This document shows positions 38,438 to 47,245 of a DNA stretch of 64,000 bases, piece by piece (position 1 is the stretch's first letter; each line of letters starts with the position of its first letter). Made by a program: the position numbers and the translations under genes. Source of the DNA: Stenotrophomonas sp. 57 (lineage in GTDB: Bacteria > Pseudomonadota > Gammaproteobacteria > Xanthomonadales > Xanthomonadaceae); assembly GCF_030291075.1 (NCBI RefSeq), contig NZ_CP127407.1, positions 2,664,001 through 2,728,000 on the forward strand. Direction: 5' to 3'. The notes beneath the pieces were generated by a model, which ran no database searches, was not told the origin of the DNA, and saw nothing but the letters and a program-made list of their open reading frames with translations.

Positions 38438-38510
38438 GGATTGATTTCCTTGTTGATGGACTAACACAACTGAATCGACCAGCCGGGGGACTGGCCGCAC
38501 CACGACTTCG

Positions 38511-39494
38511 TCAGAACACGAAGGCCGCATCCCCTGCGGGAATCTGCTGCACCGGCGCGCCCTGCGCCGGCGCGTTGTACGAATCTGCGCTTTCCGCCAC
38601 CGGCAGGTTGCGTTCGCTCCACGGACGCAGCATCACCGGGCCATTGTCGGTGCCGCCCACGGCACCAGGAAGCTGTTGCGGCATTGCCAAGCTGTTCTGG
38701 GACGGCAGGCGTTGGGCCATGCCCTGCGGGAACTGCGCCTGCTGCGGCTGTGCAGCCCCGCCCTGCTGACCTGCCTGCTGGGGCTGCATCATCCGGTCCA
38801 CCGACCCCAGGACGACCTTGGACAGCGCCTGATCGGCAATATTCAGCAGACTGCCGCGCGCCATCGCACCGGTGGACGGGTACACCACGTACGCACGTGC
38901 CGGATCATCCGAAGGTACGTACACCGGTCCGTTCGATTGGGCCACGATGCGCGCCTGTGCCGGCGACGCCAGCTGCGGGTGATGCTCGATCTTCACGCTG
39001 CGGCGCTCGCCACGGCTCACCACGTCAATCGGCGCAACGCCATTGCTGGCGACCTGCTGCCCACGGCGGATCGAGTCGTAGACCTTCTGCACATAGCCGT
39101 GACGGAAGCCCGTTTCGAAATTGCCCGAGTAGTAGCAGCTGAACGACTTGCCCCAATCGCCACCCGAGCGCTTGTAACACTCGGCGAGGATGCGGGATCC
39201 GGCCTGCAGGTTCGGGCACTGCTGGAACGCTTTCTCGTACGAATCCAGCCCGTACTTGCCCAGGTTGTAGCGGTTGACCTGGGCCAGGCCGATGGAGAAG
39301 TTGTAGCCCTTCTCTTCCAGCATGCGCACGGTGGCCAATGCCTCGTCCAGCGCCTTGGGCTGGCGCACCAGCGCTCCACCCACCACGCCTATCGCGTAGG
39401 GATTGCGCGACGATTCGACATTGATGACGTGCTGCATCACGTCCATCGACACGGCCATCTCCGGGCACGCCATCATTTCAAGTCCTGGCAGCAT
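38511..39494 (-). CDS. virB1: VirB1 lytic transglycosylase
   Basis: The 327-residue product has an SLT-type lysozyme domain: MQHVINVESSRNPYAIGVVG (catalytic Glu), NFSIGLAQVNRYNLGKYGLD and RILAECYKRSGGDWGKSFSC. It opens local gaps in the cell wall for channel assembly. A C-terminal tail of about 130 residues is Q/P-rich (MMQPQQAGQQGGAAQPQQAQ). No classical signal peptide is evident at this start. It begins 3 bases after virB11 ends. Confidence 0.93.
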   Translation of the reverse strand: MLPGLEMMACPEMAVSMDVMQHVINVESSRNPYAIGVVGGALVRQPKALDEALATVRMLEEKGYNFSIGLAQVNRYNLGKYGLDSYEKAFQQCPNLQAGSRILAECYKRSGGDWGKSFSCYYSGNFETGFRHGYVQKVYDSIRRGQQVASNGVAPIDVVSRGERRSVKIEHHPQLASPAQARIVAQSNGPVYVPSDDPARAYVVYPSTGAMARGSLLNIADQALSKVVLGSVDRMMQPQQAGQQGGAAQPQQAQFPQGMAQRLPSQNSLAMPQQLPGAVGGTDNGPVMLRPWSERNLPVAESADSYNAPAQGAPVQQIPAGDAAFVF

Positions 39495-39497
39495 CCC

Positions 39498-40541
39498 TCA
39501 GCCCTCCTGCCCCTGGGCACGCCCAGGATTGAAGTCGATACCGGTGATGTAGCGCGAACCGGCATGCGCCTTGATGTGGACGACGATGTCGATGGTCATC
39601 ATCAGCAGGCGCTTGATCACGTTGAATTCCAGGCCCGAGCCTTCGCTGGAAGCCTTCACCATCAGTGCCAGCTGGTCCCAGGTCTGCTCCGGGCTGCCGG
39701 CGTGGCAGCTGGTGATCGAGCCGGGATGGCCGGATGCGCAGTTGCGGATGAAGTAGAACGCTTCATCGCCTCGCAGCTCGGCGAGGATGATGCGTTCGGG
39801 CTTCATGCGCAGGCAGGCCTCCATGCAGCTCTTGGCAGTGACATTGCTGGCGCTCTGTCCACCCTTCGAATACAGCAGGTGGACCACGTTGGGCTGGGTC
39901 AGAAACAGTTCGCGGGCGTCCTCGATCGTGACCAGGCGCTCGCTGTCGGGAATGTGATTGACCAGCGCCTTCATGAAGGTGGTCTTGCCGCTACCGGTTG
40001 CACCCGATACCACGATGTTCTTGCGGTACATCACCGCACGCCGGAAGAACTCGGCGTATTCGCGTGAATGGCGCAGCTCGAGCAGCTCGCGGTCATGCTC
40101 GCTGATGCTGCCGTCGCTTTCCAGGATCTGGTTGAAGAATCCATCCTCGTGGTACTGCGTGAGCGACTTGGTGTGCTTGGACGGCAGGCGGATGGTGATC
40201 GACACTTTGCCCGCATCACAGGCCGGTGGAATCACGAACTGCGCACGCTGACCGGTCGGGAACGTGAGCGAGACCACCGGATCGGCATCGGTGATGCGCT
40301 GCCCGGTGTTGCTCTCGTTCACCACCGCCGTGCAGAACTGCCGGGCCCGCTCGAAGGTCAGGCTCGGCACCTCCACCCGCTGCCACCCGGCCCGGGTTTC
40401 CAGGTACAGCTCGCCGGGACGGTTGATGCAGATTTCCGTCACTTCCGGCGAAGTCATGTACTCGGCGATGCCCAGCACTTCGTACTGATAGCGCAGGAAG
40501 TCGCTGGAGACGAGGGCGAGGGGTGACACTTCAGCGTCCAT
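39498..40541 (-). CDS. virB11: VirB11 hexameric ATPase
   Basis: The 347-residue secretion ATPase has an N-terminal domain (VTEICINRPGELYLETRAGW) and a RecA-like C-terminal domain with Walker A VVSGATGSGKTTFMKALV near residue 178, Asp box RLVTIEDARELF, Walker B-type PERIILAELRGDEAFYFIRN and His box SGHPGSITSCHAGSPEQ. It powers assembly and substrate passage together with VirB4 and VirD4. It follows virB10 by 14 bases. Confidence 0.96.
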   Translation of the reverse strand: MDAEVSPLALVSSDFLRYQYEVLGIAEYMTSPEVTEICINRPGELYLETRAGWQRVEVPSLTFERARQFCTAVVNESNTGQRITDADPVVSLTFPTGQRAQFVIPPACDAGKVSITIRLPSKHTKSLTQYHEDGFFNQILESDGSISEHDRELLELRHSREYAEFFRRAVMYRKNIVVSGATGSGKTTFMKALVNHIPDSERLVTIEDARELFLTQPNVVHLLYSKGGQSASNVTAKSCMEACLRMKPERIILAELRGDEAFYFIRNCASGHPGSITSCHAGSPEQTWDQLALMVKASSEGSGLEFNVIKRLLMMTIDIVVHIKAHAGSRYITGIDFNPGRAQGQEG

Positions 40542-40555
40542 GGTCGTTCGTTGGG

Positions 40556-41809
40556 TTACCGGCGGGGATGCAGCACGTTGGTGAAATCGACGTCCTTGGC
40601 GACGTAGACATTCACCACGGTGCCCTGGTTGATGGTGACGGTGGGCGGACGGCGACTGCTGCCGAGAGCTTCGTTGGCCAGGCGCTCCATGGTGCGTGCG
40701 GTGGCGCTTTCATAGGGCGACTGGATGGTCATGCCGTTGTTGGCCACGGTCGTGGTCTCCGGACCGTGCTCGGCAGCGGCGTACTTGAACGCGTCGGCCA
40801 GCAGGCTGATCATCAACGCCGAGGCGATACGGCTGCCCCAATGCGCGCTGTACTGGCCTGGATGGCCGGCGCCGCCCAGGCCATCGGTACCGGGGCTGGA
40901 CATGGCCACGTCGATGCCATTGGGGGTGGTGATGCGATCCCAGATGACTTCCACGCGCTTTCCGGTGGGACCACCACCGTAGGCGCCATAGATCTTGGAG
41001 CCCTTCGGCAGCAGCAGGTTGCGGCCATTGATCGAGTACACCGGCTCCGTCAGCAGGCACGAGGTGTAGCCAGCGATGTCGGTGATGATGCGGGTCTCCA
41101 GCACGCAGCGCAGGTACGTGCCCCGCACCAGCAGTGCATCCGGACTGCGGATGTAGGTGGCACTGGAGACATCCTCCACATCCGGTCCACGGCGCACCTT
41201 CTGCGGCTGCGCTTGCGGATTGGCCGCCGCCTGCATGGCCGCGATCATCGCCTGGTTGTAGTCGGAGCCGCTCTGGCCGTTGGCGGCGCCGCCCGCCTCG
41301 CTTCCGCCCACGCCGGAGCCGCTGCCCATGCGACGGTCCATCAGCGTCGGTCCGCGATCATGATCCGCCTTGGCCTCGTTGCCCATCGGGAAGCCCGGCA
41401 TTGGCACTTCCTGCTGCGGCGGAGGCGGCAGCATCGGGATCGGATCGGCAACCGCGATCGGGGGCGCCGGCTCGGTCGCCCCGACAACGCTCGGAAGCTG
41501 CGGCGTGGTGGCGCGTGCTTCTTCCTGCGGTTTCTTCTGCTCGGCTGCATCGTCCTGCCCCTTTCGGAACAGCAGGAAACCCATTGCCATCAGCAGCAGC
41601 ACGATACCGCCCAGGAACAGCAACGCCTTGCGGTTCAGGCGCTGTTCCTCCGCCGAGCGCAGCTGCGGGGCTCCTGCATCAAGATCAGGCGCGGCCTGCT
41701 GTTCGGTTGCGTTGCCGAAGTAAGGATTGGACGGCGGCTCCTGGCCTGCGGCGCCTTGAGAATAGGGAGACGGGTTCGCGTCGTTGCCCGGGGTGTTCTG
41801 CTGACTCAT
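40556..41809 (-). CDS. virB10: VirB10 core-complex protein
   Basis: The 417-residue protein spans both membranes: cytoplasmic Pro/Gln-rich N-terminus, one transmembrane helix (ALLFLGGIVLLLMAMGFLLF, about residues 63-83), a Pro-rich periplasmic linker and the TrbI/VirB10 beta-barrel domain (YLRCVLETRIITDIAGYTSC, LLPKGSKIYGAYGG, HPGQYSAHWGSRIASALMIS with the antenna region). Its start overlaps the virB9 stop region by 4 bases with virB9 upstream. Confidence 0.96.
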   Translation of the reverse strand: MSQQNTPGNDANPSPYSQGAAGQEPPSNPYFGNATEQQAAPDLDAGAPQLRSAEEQRLNRKALLFLGGIVLLLMAMGFLLFRKGQDDAAEQKKPQEEARATTPQLPSVVGATEPAPPIAVADPIPMLPPPPQQEVPMPGFPMGNEAKADHDRGPTLMDRRMGSGSGVGGSEAGGAANGQSGSDYNQAMIAAMQAAANPQAQPQKVRRGPDVEDVSSATYIRSPDALLVRGTYLRCVLETRIITDIAGYTSCLLTEPVYSINGRNLLLPKGSKIYGAYGGGPTGKRVEVIWDRITTPNGIDVAMSSPGTDGLGGAGHPGQYSAHWGSRIASALMISLLADAFKYAAAEHGPETTTVANNGMTIQSPYESATARTMERLANEALGSSRRPPTVTINQGTVVNVYVAKDVDFTNVLHPRR

Positions 41810-42585
41810 TTCTTCACGTTCCTTCGCAGGCCGACGACGAAGTCGCCGTGGCGGATGACCAGGTACGGGTAGGTCCCGTGCACGATCAGCGTGTTGCCTT
41901 CAACCGTGGTGTTGACCACGAAGTCTTCACCGTATTCCGTTTCACGACCGAAAACGGCCGGGAAGATGCCGGTCTTGTATTCGGGCGAGTTCGGCAGCTT
42001 CAGATAGGTGAAACGGCTATCGTCATAGGCGTTGACCGGGATCAGCCAGCCCATCTTCTTCGCCTTGCTGGTCGAGTAGGAGTAGTTGAAGTTGTACTGG
42101 CGATCCTTGGCCAGTTCAGCGCTCAGCAACGGCTTGGCTTCTTCCTCGACCGCTTCCTGGGCGACGCCGAACACGGTGTCATTCGGATAGACGAAGGCGA
42201 TCTTGTACTGCACGCCGGCACGACGCGCCTGCTCCAGCTGACGCCAGTCGGTCGCCACCACCTTCAGTTCGAAGATGTAGGAGTGGGTTTCGGTGCGCAC
42301 CATCATGTTGGTGTCCACGTCGACGTTCTTCGGCTTGAGGTAGAACACGTTCTCGCGGCGCGTCAGCTCCCAGCCGCTGCTGAAGCCGGTACTGTAGTCG
42401 AGGATCTTCTCGTTCGGGCTCAGCTCGATCTGGGTTGTCAGTCCCAGGCCGGTGCGAACCGGATAGATGCGGTCCTTCTCGTATTCGTAGTGGTCCACCG
42501 CCTGCGCCATCGCTGCTGCAGAAAACAACAGCGACAACATCGACAGCAGCGCCAGCGCGCGTCCCCTGATCTTTCGACTACTCAT
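41806..42585 (-). CDS. virB9: VirB9 core-complex protein
   Basis: The 259-residue periplasmic protein has a signal peptide (LALLSMLSLLFSAAAMAQA) and the VirB9/CagX pattern: IYPVRTGLGLTTQIELSPNE, ENVFYLKPKNVDVDTNMMVR and a C-terminal domain (YLVIRHGDFVVGLRRNVKK) that contacts VirB7 and VirB10 in the outer-membrane core. It overlaps both virB8 and virB10 by 4 bases, so translation of the three is coupled. Confidence 0.95.
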   Translation of the reverse strand: MSSRKIRGRALALLSMLSLLFSAAAMAQAVDHYEYEKDRIYPVRTGLGLTTQIELSPNEKILDYSTGFSSGWELTRRENVFYLKPKNVDVDTNMMVRTETHSYIFELKVVATDWRQLEQARRAGVQYKIAFVYPNDTVFGVAQEAVEEEAKPLLSAELAKDRQYNFNYSYSTSKAKKMGWLIPVNAYDDSRFTYLKLPNSPEYKTGIFPAVFGRETEYGEDFVVNTTVEGNTLIVHGTYPYLVIRHGDFVVGLRRNVKK

Positions 42586-43631
42586 CGGTTGCTTGCTCCA
42601 TCAGCAGTTCCGGTGGAATTGTTCTGCACCGGCCTCATGGCCGGCTGTCCGGGCATGGCCTGCCCCGGCATTGCTTGCCCCTGCACGGGCTGTCCCGGCA
42701 CAGGCTGGCCTGGCATCGGCTGGCCCGGGACCTGGCCGTTGGCCGGCACCGGTGCGGCGACCGGCTGGCCGGTGACCGGGTCGATCATGGTGGCGGCGGC
42801 CGGATTGTTCGGGTCGTACACGCCTTGCGCCTGCTGCGCTGCCTGCTGTGCCGCCTGCTGGGCCTGCGCCTGCATGGCGCCGTCGTCCGGCACCGGAACG
42901 CCACGCGAGTAGTCGTTGTCGACGCGATACTCGGTGACCTGGAAGGCCAGCGGATTGAGGATGCGATCCTGCTCGGACAGCGCCAGGTTCTGGTTGTACT
43001 CGAAGCGCATCGTCACCAGCTGGTTGTCAAGGTACGTGGACGCACCGGTGCGCTTGTCCAGCAGGCTGCGCTGGATGCGTACCGAGGCGCCGCGGAAGCT
43101 GCCATTGGGCTCTGCGCCCAGCGGCGTGATGCTGAGGATCTTGACCCGGATGGCCTTCTCCCGGCCGTACATCACGAACGGGTTCTGCGGGTTGTTGCCG
43201 GCATATCGCTGCCGCATCGACTGCGACACCGGGCCGTTGGACATCACGAACACCAGTTCCCAGTCACGCAGGCCCATCACCGCCGAGTCGTACGATTCGC
43301 GCGCCAGCACGTACTGGGCGACGTTGCTGCGGTTGATGGCTTCGTTGGCGGTGATGGTCTCGCCCTGGAACGTGCCACGCAGTCGCGCCACGGTAGCGGT
43401 ACCCGTATAGGCATCGGCCATCACCAGGAACGGCACTTTCTCCTTCAGCGGCAGCATGTAGTAGTAGCCGCCAGCCAGTGCGAGCGACATCAGCAATGAG
43501 CCGGTGGCCACCCACCAGGCACGGCGCTCACTGCGACGCGCCATATCGGCCACGGTGATCTCGTAGCTGACCGCCTTGGCGACCGACTGCTCGACCTTGG
43601 GACTATTGCCGGGATCCTTCTTGCGGAACAT
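42582..43631 (-). CDS. virB8: VirB8 with long Pro-Gly-Gln repeat tail
   Basis: The 349-residue inner-membrane protein has a short cytoplasmic part, one transmembrane helix (WVATGSLLMSLALAGGYYYM) and the periplasmic NTF2-like VirB8 domain (RESYDSAVMGLRDWELVFVM, QNPFVMYGREKAIRVKILSI). The usual family length is about 230-250. Here roughly 95 extra residues follow: an A/Q stretch (MQAQAQQAAQQAAQQAQGVY) and then PGQ-type repeats (PGQPMPGQPVPGQPVQGQAM). The repeat DNA is prone to copy-number change. The gene lies 89 bases after virB7. Confidence 0.94.
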   Translation of the reverse strand: MFRKKDPGNSPKVEQSVAKAVSYEITVADMARRSERRAWWVATGSLLMSLALAGGYYYMLPLKEKVPFLVMADAYTGTATVARLRGTFQGETITANEAINRSNVAQYVLARESYDSAVMGLRDWELVFVMSNGPVSQSMRQRYAGNNPQNPFVMYGREKAIRVKILSITPLGAEPNGSFRGASVRIQRSLLDKRTGASTYLDNQLVTMRFEYNQNLALSEQDRILNPLAFQVTEYRVDNDYSRGVPVPDDGAMQAQAQQAAQQAAQQAQGVYDPNNPAAATMIDPVTGQPVAAPVPANGQVPGQPMPGQPVPGQPVQGQAMPGQAMPGQPAMRPVQNNSTGTADGASNR

Positions 43632-43720
43632 GGATTCTTCCGTACTGCTGAAACATCAATGGGCGTGGAGCCCCTGCGACAGGCGCGGGGAGCGGCACGT
43701 TCGATGATTTCTATGTGGAC

Positions 43721-44167
43721 TCAGGTGCCGCTGTTGGAATCAGCGCCCTGCGCCGACGCGGTGGGCGTCGAGCCAGCGCTCTGCACAACGATCTGGTTGC
43801 CGACGATGGAGACGGAGATGCCTTGCGCCGCATACGCTGCGGTGAGGTCGATCACGGCCTGCTGCGCGTTGGTGGTGTCGATGTTCGAAACCGCGCCATA
43901 CAGGGTGAAGTCCGAGCTGAGGCGATAGTCCAGCGTGCGTCCGGAATCCTTCGCCCAACGCTCGAGCATGGCTTTGAGCGTGCCATCCATCGGCGAGGCC
44001 TGGTAGACGTAGCTGGAATACAGCGGAATTTCGGTCGTGGCCGCGGCGAAGCGGTTGACCGGCTTCCAACGGCCTCCAAAATCGGGGGCGGACTTGGTGG
44101 CACAGCCTGCCACCATCAGCGCCGCGACTGCGGCGATGGACATTTTCGCGATAAACGCCTGATTCAT
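43721..44167 (-). CDS. virB7: VirB7 lipoprotein with N0-like domain, X-T4SS type
   Basis: The 148-residue lipoprotein has a lipobox (AALMVAGC), then a VirB9-binding stretch (DFGGRWKPVNRF) and a folded domain (MDGTLKAMLERWAKDSGRTL, LTAAYAAQGISVSIVGNQIV) that matches the N0 domain known from Xanthomonas citri VirB7. This extra domain is a hallmark of bacteria-killing X-T4SS and is absent in the 50-odd-residue VirB7 of conjugation systems. ATG 44167 is chosen by the signal peptide; the frame stays open further upstream without support. Confidence 0.93.
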   Translation of the reverse strand: MNQAFIAKMSIAAVAALMVAGCATKSAPDFGGRWKPVNRFAAATTEIPLYSSYVYQASPMDGTLKAMLERWAKDSGRTLDYRLSSDFTLYGAVSNIDTTNAQQAVIDLTAAYAAQGISVSIVGNQIVVQSAGSTPTASAQGADSNSGT

Positions 44168-44594
44168 ACGGGCTTCACTTTGACGTACGAAAAAGCAGTC
44201 CCGAGCGTTGGCTCCCTGGTCGTCCGGCGCTGCATGGCGCACGCCGGAATCGGGGAGGCGCGCTGGCATGCAGCACACCTGCCCCGGCTCCCCTGCAGCC
44301 CGAAAGCTGCCAACCAAGTCGCGGGGCCGCCAGACACTGTCGACGACACACCCGCATACCCTCACCAACGTCGAAACCATCCTTGTTTCCATGGCACAAA
44401 CTCCTGGCCACCCTGCGTTACAACTTTTGCCATCCAACACGCACTTCTGGATGACGCACACAGAGTTACACACCCACGCGTCAATTCCATGTCAGACAAG
44501 TCTGAAAATCTATGAACAGATGCCCAATTTTTGACTCAGCTCACGTTTTCATGTCGATGAATATGAATCCATGTCACATATTTAGCGACGTGAA
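44168..44594 (-). promoter_or_regulatory. 427-bp upstream region of the virB7-virB6 operon, with inverted repeat at 44492-44505
   Basis: No supported gene lies between virD4 and virB7. The right half (about 44430-44594) is AT-rich compared with its surroundings, as expected for a promoter region of the leftward operon. TCAGAC-AA-GTCTGA (44492-44505) is a 6+6 inverted repeat and a candidate operator. No -10/-35 pair is convincing enough to name. Confidence 0.5.
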
Positions 44595-46274
44595 TTAGAC
44601 GTTAAGCATGGGAACATCGACTTTCGGCAGCAGCCGCGAAGTGAAGTAGCGGTCCTTGTAATAGCGGATCTTGTCGCATTTCACCGGATGCGGTATGCCC
44701 TCGTAGAGGAACACTTCCTTGTCCGGCCCCATCGCCTTCAGCTCCTGCGGGAGCATCAGCGCACGGCGCTCCTCGGTGAAGTTGTGGGTCTTCTCACGGG
44801 CGTGGGTAACGTTCTTCTTTCGGATGGTGGTGTAGCCCAGCATGTCCGAATAGTCGTTGGCGTCCTGCTGCTCGCGCGGCGCGTACAGGATCTGCAGCGC
44901 GTGGTTGGTGATGATCGTTCGCGAGACTTCCCGGCCATAGGTGGCATCGAGCTGGGACATGCTCTGGATGATCGGCAGCAGGCGAATGTTGTAGCCGGCC
45001 ATGTAGGACACTGCCGAGGCGATGATCTCCACCTTGCCGATCGAAGTGAACTCGTCCATCAGCAGCAGGCACTGGTACTTCAGGTCCGGATTGGACTTGG
45101 GCAGTTCCTTGGTATTGAGGTTGATCAGCTGGCTGAAGAACAGGTTGATGATCAGCCGGCTCTCGGCCAGCTTGTTCGGCTGGATGCCGATGTAGATGGT
45201 CATCTTCTTCCTGCGGACGTCGGTCAGCAGGAAGTCGTTGCTGCTGGTGGCCTTGTCCAGCACCGGATTGATCCAGGGATTGAGCGGTTCCTTGAAGGTG
45301 CCCAGGATCGAGGCGAAGGTCTCATCGGCCTGGGACAGCATGTTGGCGAACGCCGAGCGCGCGTTGGCGCTGAGGAACGGCCGCTCCGACAAGGCCTTGA
45401 GGTACTTCTTCAACTCGGTGCCGTCACCCGATGACAACCGGTAGACAGCGCCCAGCGTGGGCGTGCCCGAGCCGCCCGGGAAACCACTGCTGCGCTCGTC
45501 GTCCCAGTTCTCGAACAGATACAGGGTGAAGGCCATGAACGCGTTGCGCGCCTGGCTGACCCAGAACTTCTGGTCCTCGGCGCCGTCGGGATACAGCATC
45601 GCGGCAATGCTCATCAGGTCCGAAACCCGGAACGCCGGGTCATCGGACACGTAACTGAGCGGGTTCCAGCGGTGCGTACGGCGATCTTCTGCGAAGGGAT
45701 TGAACAGGTAGATCTCCTGGCCCTGGCTGGCGCGCCAGCCGCTGGTCAGGTCGAAGTTCTCCTGCTTGATGTCCAGCACCACCAGCGATTCGCCATACTC
45801 CAGCAGGTTCGGGATGACGACGCCCACGCCCTTGCCCGAGCGGGTCGGCGCGGCCAGGATCACGAACTGCTGGCCGTCCAGCCGCACCAGCTTTCCGCTG
45901 TGGCTGCCAACCACGATGCTCTGCCCGGTCTTCTTGAACATGCCATGCTTGGCCAGGTCGGCGCCGGTGGCAAAGCGTGCATCGCCGTGCAGCGAACGCT
46001 TGTCCTTCTTCAGCAGCAGCACCAGGCCAGTGACCAGCAGCACCAGCAGCGGCAGGCCGAAGCCCACGTAGCCAGCCCATTTGATCTTGCCCACGAACGG
46101 CGCGACCTGCGGCTGGCCGATGGCGTGGTAGTACTGGTAGTACGTGTTCCAGGTGAACAGCTTGGTGTCCAGCCCCAGGAACAGCAGGGTCAGGTAGCCG
46201 GAAAACACGAAACCAAGCAGCAGGGTCGCCAGCGTGATGATGGCGATGATCGAATACTTCTTACTGGGCAACAC
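44595..46274 (-). CDS. virD4: VirD4 coupling ATPase
   Basis: The 559-residue coupling protein recruits XVIPCD-tailed effectors to the channel. Two N-terminal membrane helices (IAIITLATLLLGFVFSGYLT and GYVGFGLPLLVLLVTGLVLL) precede the motor domain with Walker A LAAPTRSGKGVGVVIPNLLE near residue 140 and Walker B LLLMDEFTSIGKVEI. The start is GTG 46274, 6 bases after GGAGG. It is followed by the virB7 promoter region and preceded by an 85-residue gene 36 bases away, probably in one operon. Confidence 0.96.
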   Translation of the reverse strand: MLPSKKYSIIAIITLATLLLGFVFSGYLTLLFLGLDTKLFTWNTYYQYYHAIGQPQVAPFVGKIKWAGYVGFGLPLLVLLVTGLVLLLKKDKRSLHGDARFATGADLAKHGMFKKTGQSIVVGSHSGKLVRLDGQQFVILAAPTRSGKGVGVVIPNLLEYGESLVVLDIKQENFDLTSGWRASQGQEIYLFNPFAEDRRTHRWNPLSYVSDDPAFRVSDLMSIAAMLYPDGAEDQKFWVSQARNAFMAFTLYLFENWDDERSSGFPGGSGTPTLGAVYRLSSGDGTELKKYLKALSERPFLSANARSAFANMLSQADETFASILGTFKEPLNPWINPVLDKATSSNDFLLTDVRRKKMTIYIGIQPNKLAESRLIINLFFSQLINLNTKELPKSNPDLKYQCLLLMDEFTSIGKVEIIASAVSYMAGYNIRLLPIIQSMSQLDATYGREVSRTIITNHALQILYAPREQQDANDYSDMLGYTTIRKKNVTHAREKTHNFTEERRALMLPQELKAMGPDKEVFLYEGIPHPVKCDKIRYYKDRYFTSRLLPKVDVPMLNV

Positions 46275-46310
46275 CCGGATCCTCCATGATGCGCACGAGG
46301 GCGCGACGGC

Positions 46311-46568
46311 CTAGCGGCGGCGCCAGCGCGACGCCTTCTTCCGCAGGTTGTTTTCGTTCTCCAGCCCGGGCTCTTCGCCCTCTTCACGCACCCGCTGCAA
46401 CAGCAGTTGGCGCGCTTCGGCCAGTGATACCAGGTCGGTCAGACGATCCCCATCGTCGGCGACGACCGCATGGCCGACCACATCGCCCGGAGCGTACACC
46501 GGCTCGTAGGACACTGCTACCAGCTGATAGCGGCCGCGGGTTTCCAGCACATGCCTGAATTCCTGCAT
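46311..46568 (-). CDS. Small hypothetical protein ahead of virD4 (85 aa)
   Basis: The product begins MQEFRHVLETRGRYQLVAVS and ends in a strongly basic KKASRWRRR tail; it has no signal peptide or membrane helix. AAGGAGGA lies 5 bases before the start, the best ribosome-binding site of the locus. It is the first gene of the leftward transcript and 36 bases before virD4. Xanthomonas loci also carry small genes here, so it may be a cytosolic accessory or regulator of the system. Family not recognised. Confidence 0.7.
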   Translation of the reverse strand: MQEFRHVLETRGRYQLVAVSYEPVYAPGDVVGHAVVADDGDRLTDLVSLAEARQLLLQRVREEGEEPGLENENNLRKKASRWRRR

Positions 46569-46698
46569 CGCATTCCTCCTTGTCGGGTCAACACTGCGCC
46601 CCCTGCCCCGCCATCATGCCCGTCGCAGTGTCATCGGCGTATGCACAACCGCTGCGGTTTCTGCGCGAAACTGTCTGCGGACATCCAAGGAGACTGCA

Positions 46699-47118
46699 AT
46701 GGACTGGGTAGCACTTGCACGCACACTGGCCACCGAGGCCCACACGGGCCAGATGGACAAGGCCGGCCAGCCTTACATCTGCCATGTGGCGCGGGTGGCG
46801 GCCGCAGTGCGCGGCGACGATGACGCCGAAGTGGTGGCCTGGCTGCATGACGTAGCCGAAGACTGCCCGGCGTTTGCCGCCCGGATCGAGGCATTTCCCG
46901 CACCGCTGCGCGAGGCGGTGCAACTGCTCAACCGCGACGCGGCGCCCGACGCGGACAGCTACTACGCGCGCATTGCCGCCCACCCGCTGGCACTGAAAGT
47001 GAAGCAGGCCGATCTGAATGACAACGCCGATCCGCAGCGCCTGGCAATGCTCGACGCGGCGACGGCCGGGCGCCTGCGCGGCAAGTATGCGCACGCCCGG
47101 GCCGCGCTGGGCATCTGA
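46699..47118 (+). CDS. HD-domain phosphohydrolase, (p)ppGpp hydrolase-like
   Basis: The 139-residue product resembles small RelA/SpoT-type hydrolases: WVALARTLATEAHTGQMDKA, GQPYICHVARVAAAV (first His), VAWLHDVAEDC (HD motif, here H-D-V-A-E-D) and VKQADLNDNADPQRLAML (late Asp/Asn). These enzymes can cleave 3' pyrophosphate from alarmones, but substrate is not shown. AAGGAGA lies 6 bases before ATG 46699. It is divergent from the T4SS operon across 130 bases. Confidence 0.85.
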   Translation: MDWVALARTLATEAHTGQMDKAGQPYICHVARVAAAVRGDDDAEVVAWLHDVAEDCPAFAARIEAFPAPLREAVQLLNRDAAPDADSYYARIAAHPLALKVKQADLNDNADPQRLAMLDAATAGRLRGKYAHARAALGI

Positions 47119-47245
47119 TCGCGCAGCACGGTGGCGGGGTGGGCGAACATGCCACCGATCAAACGCTGATTTACCCTGACTGCGGCTGCCCTTGCTGCGA
47201 TGCAGCAGTACAATGGCCGGCTCCCCGCCCCCATCGCGCCCCCGC

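Noticed and set aside
24217..46568. Conjugative element or ICE
   Set aside because: No relaxase, oriT, integrase or att repeats; virB7 N0 domain and XVIPCD-type tails point to a protein-delivery system instead.
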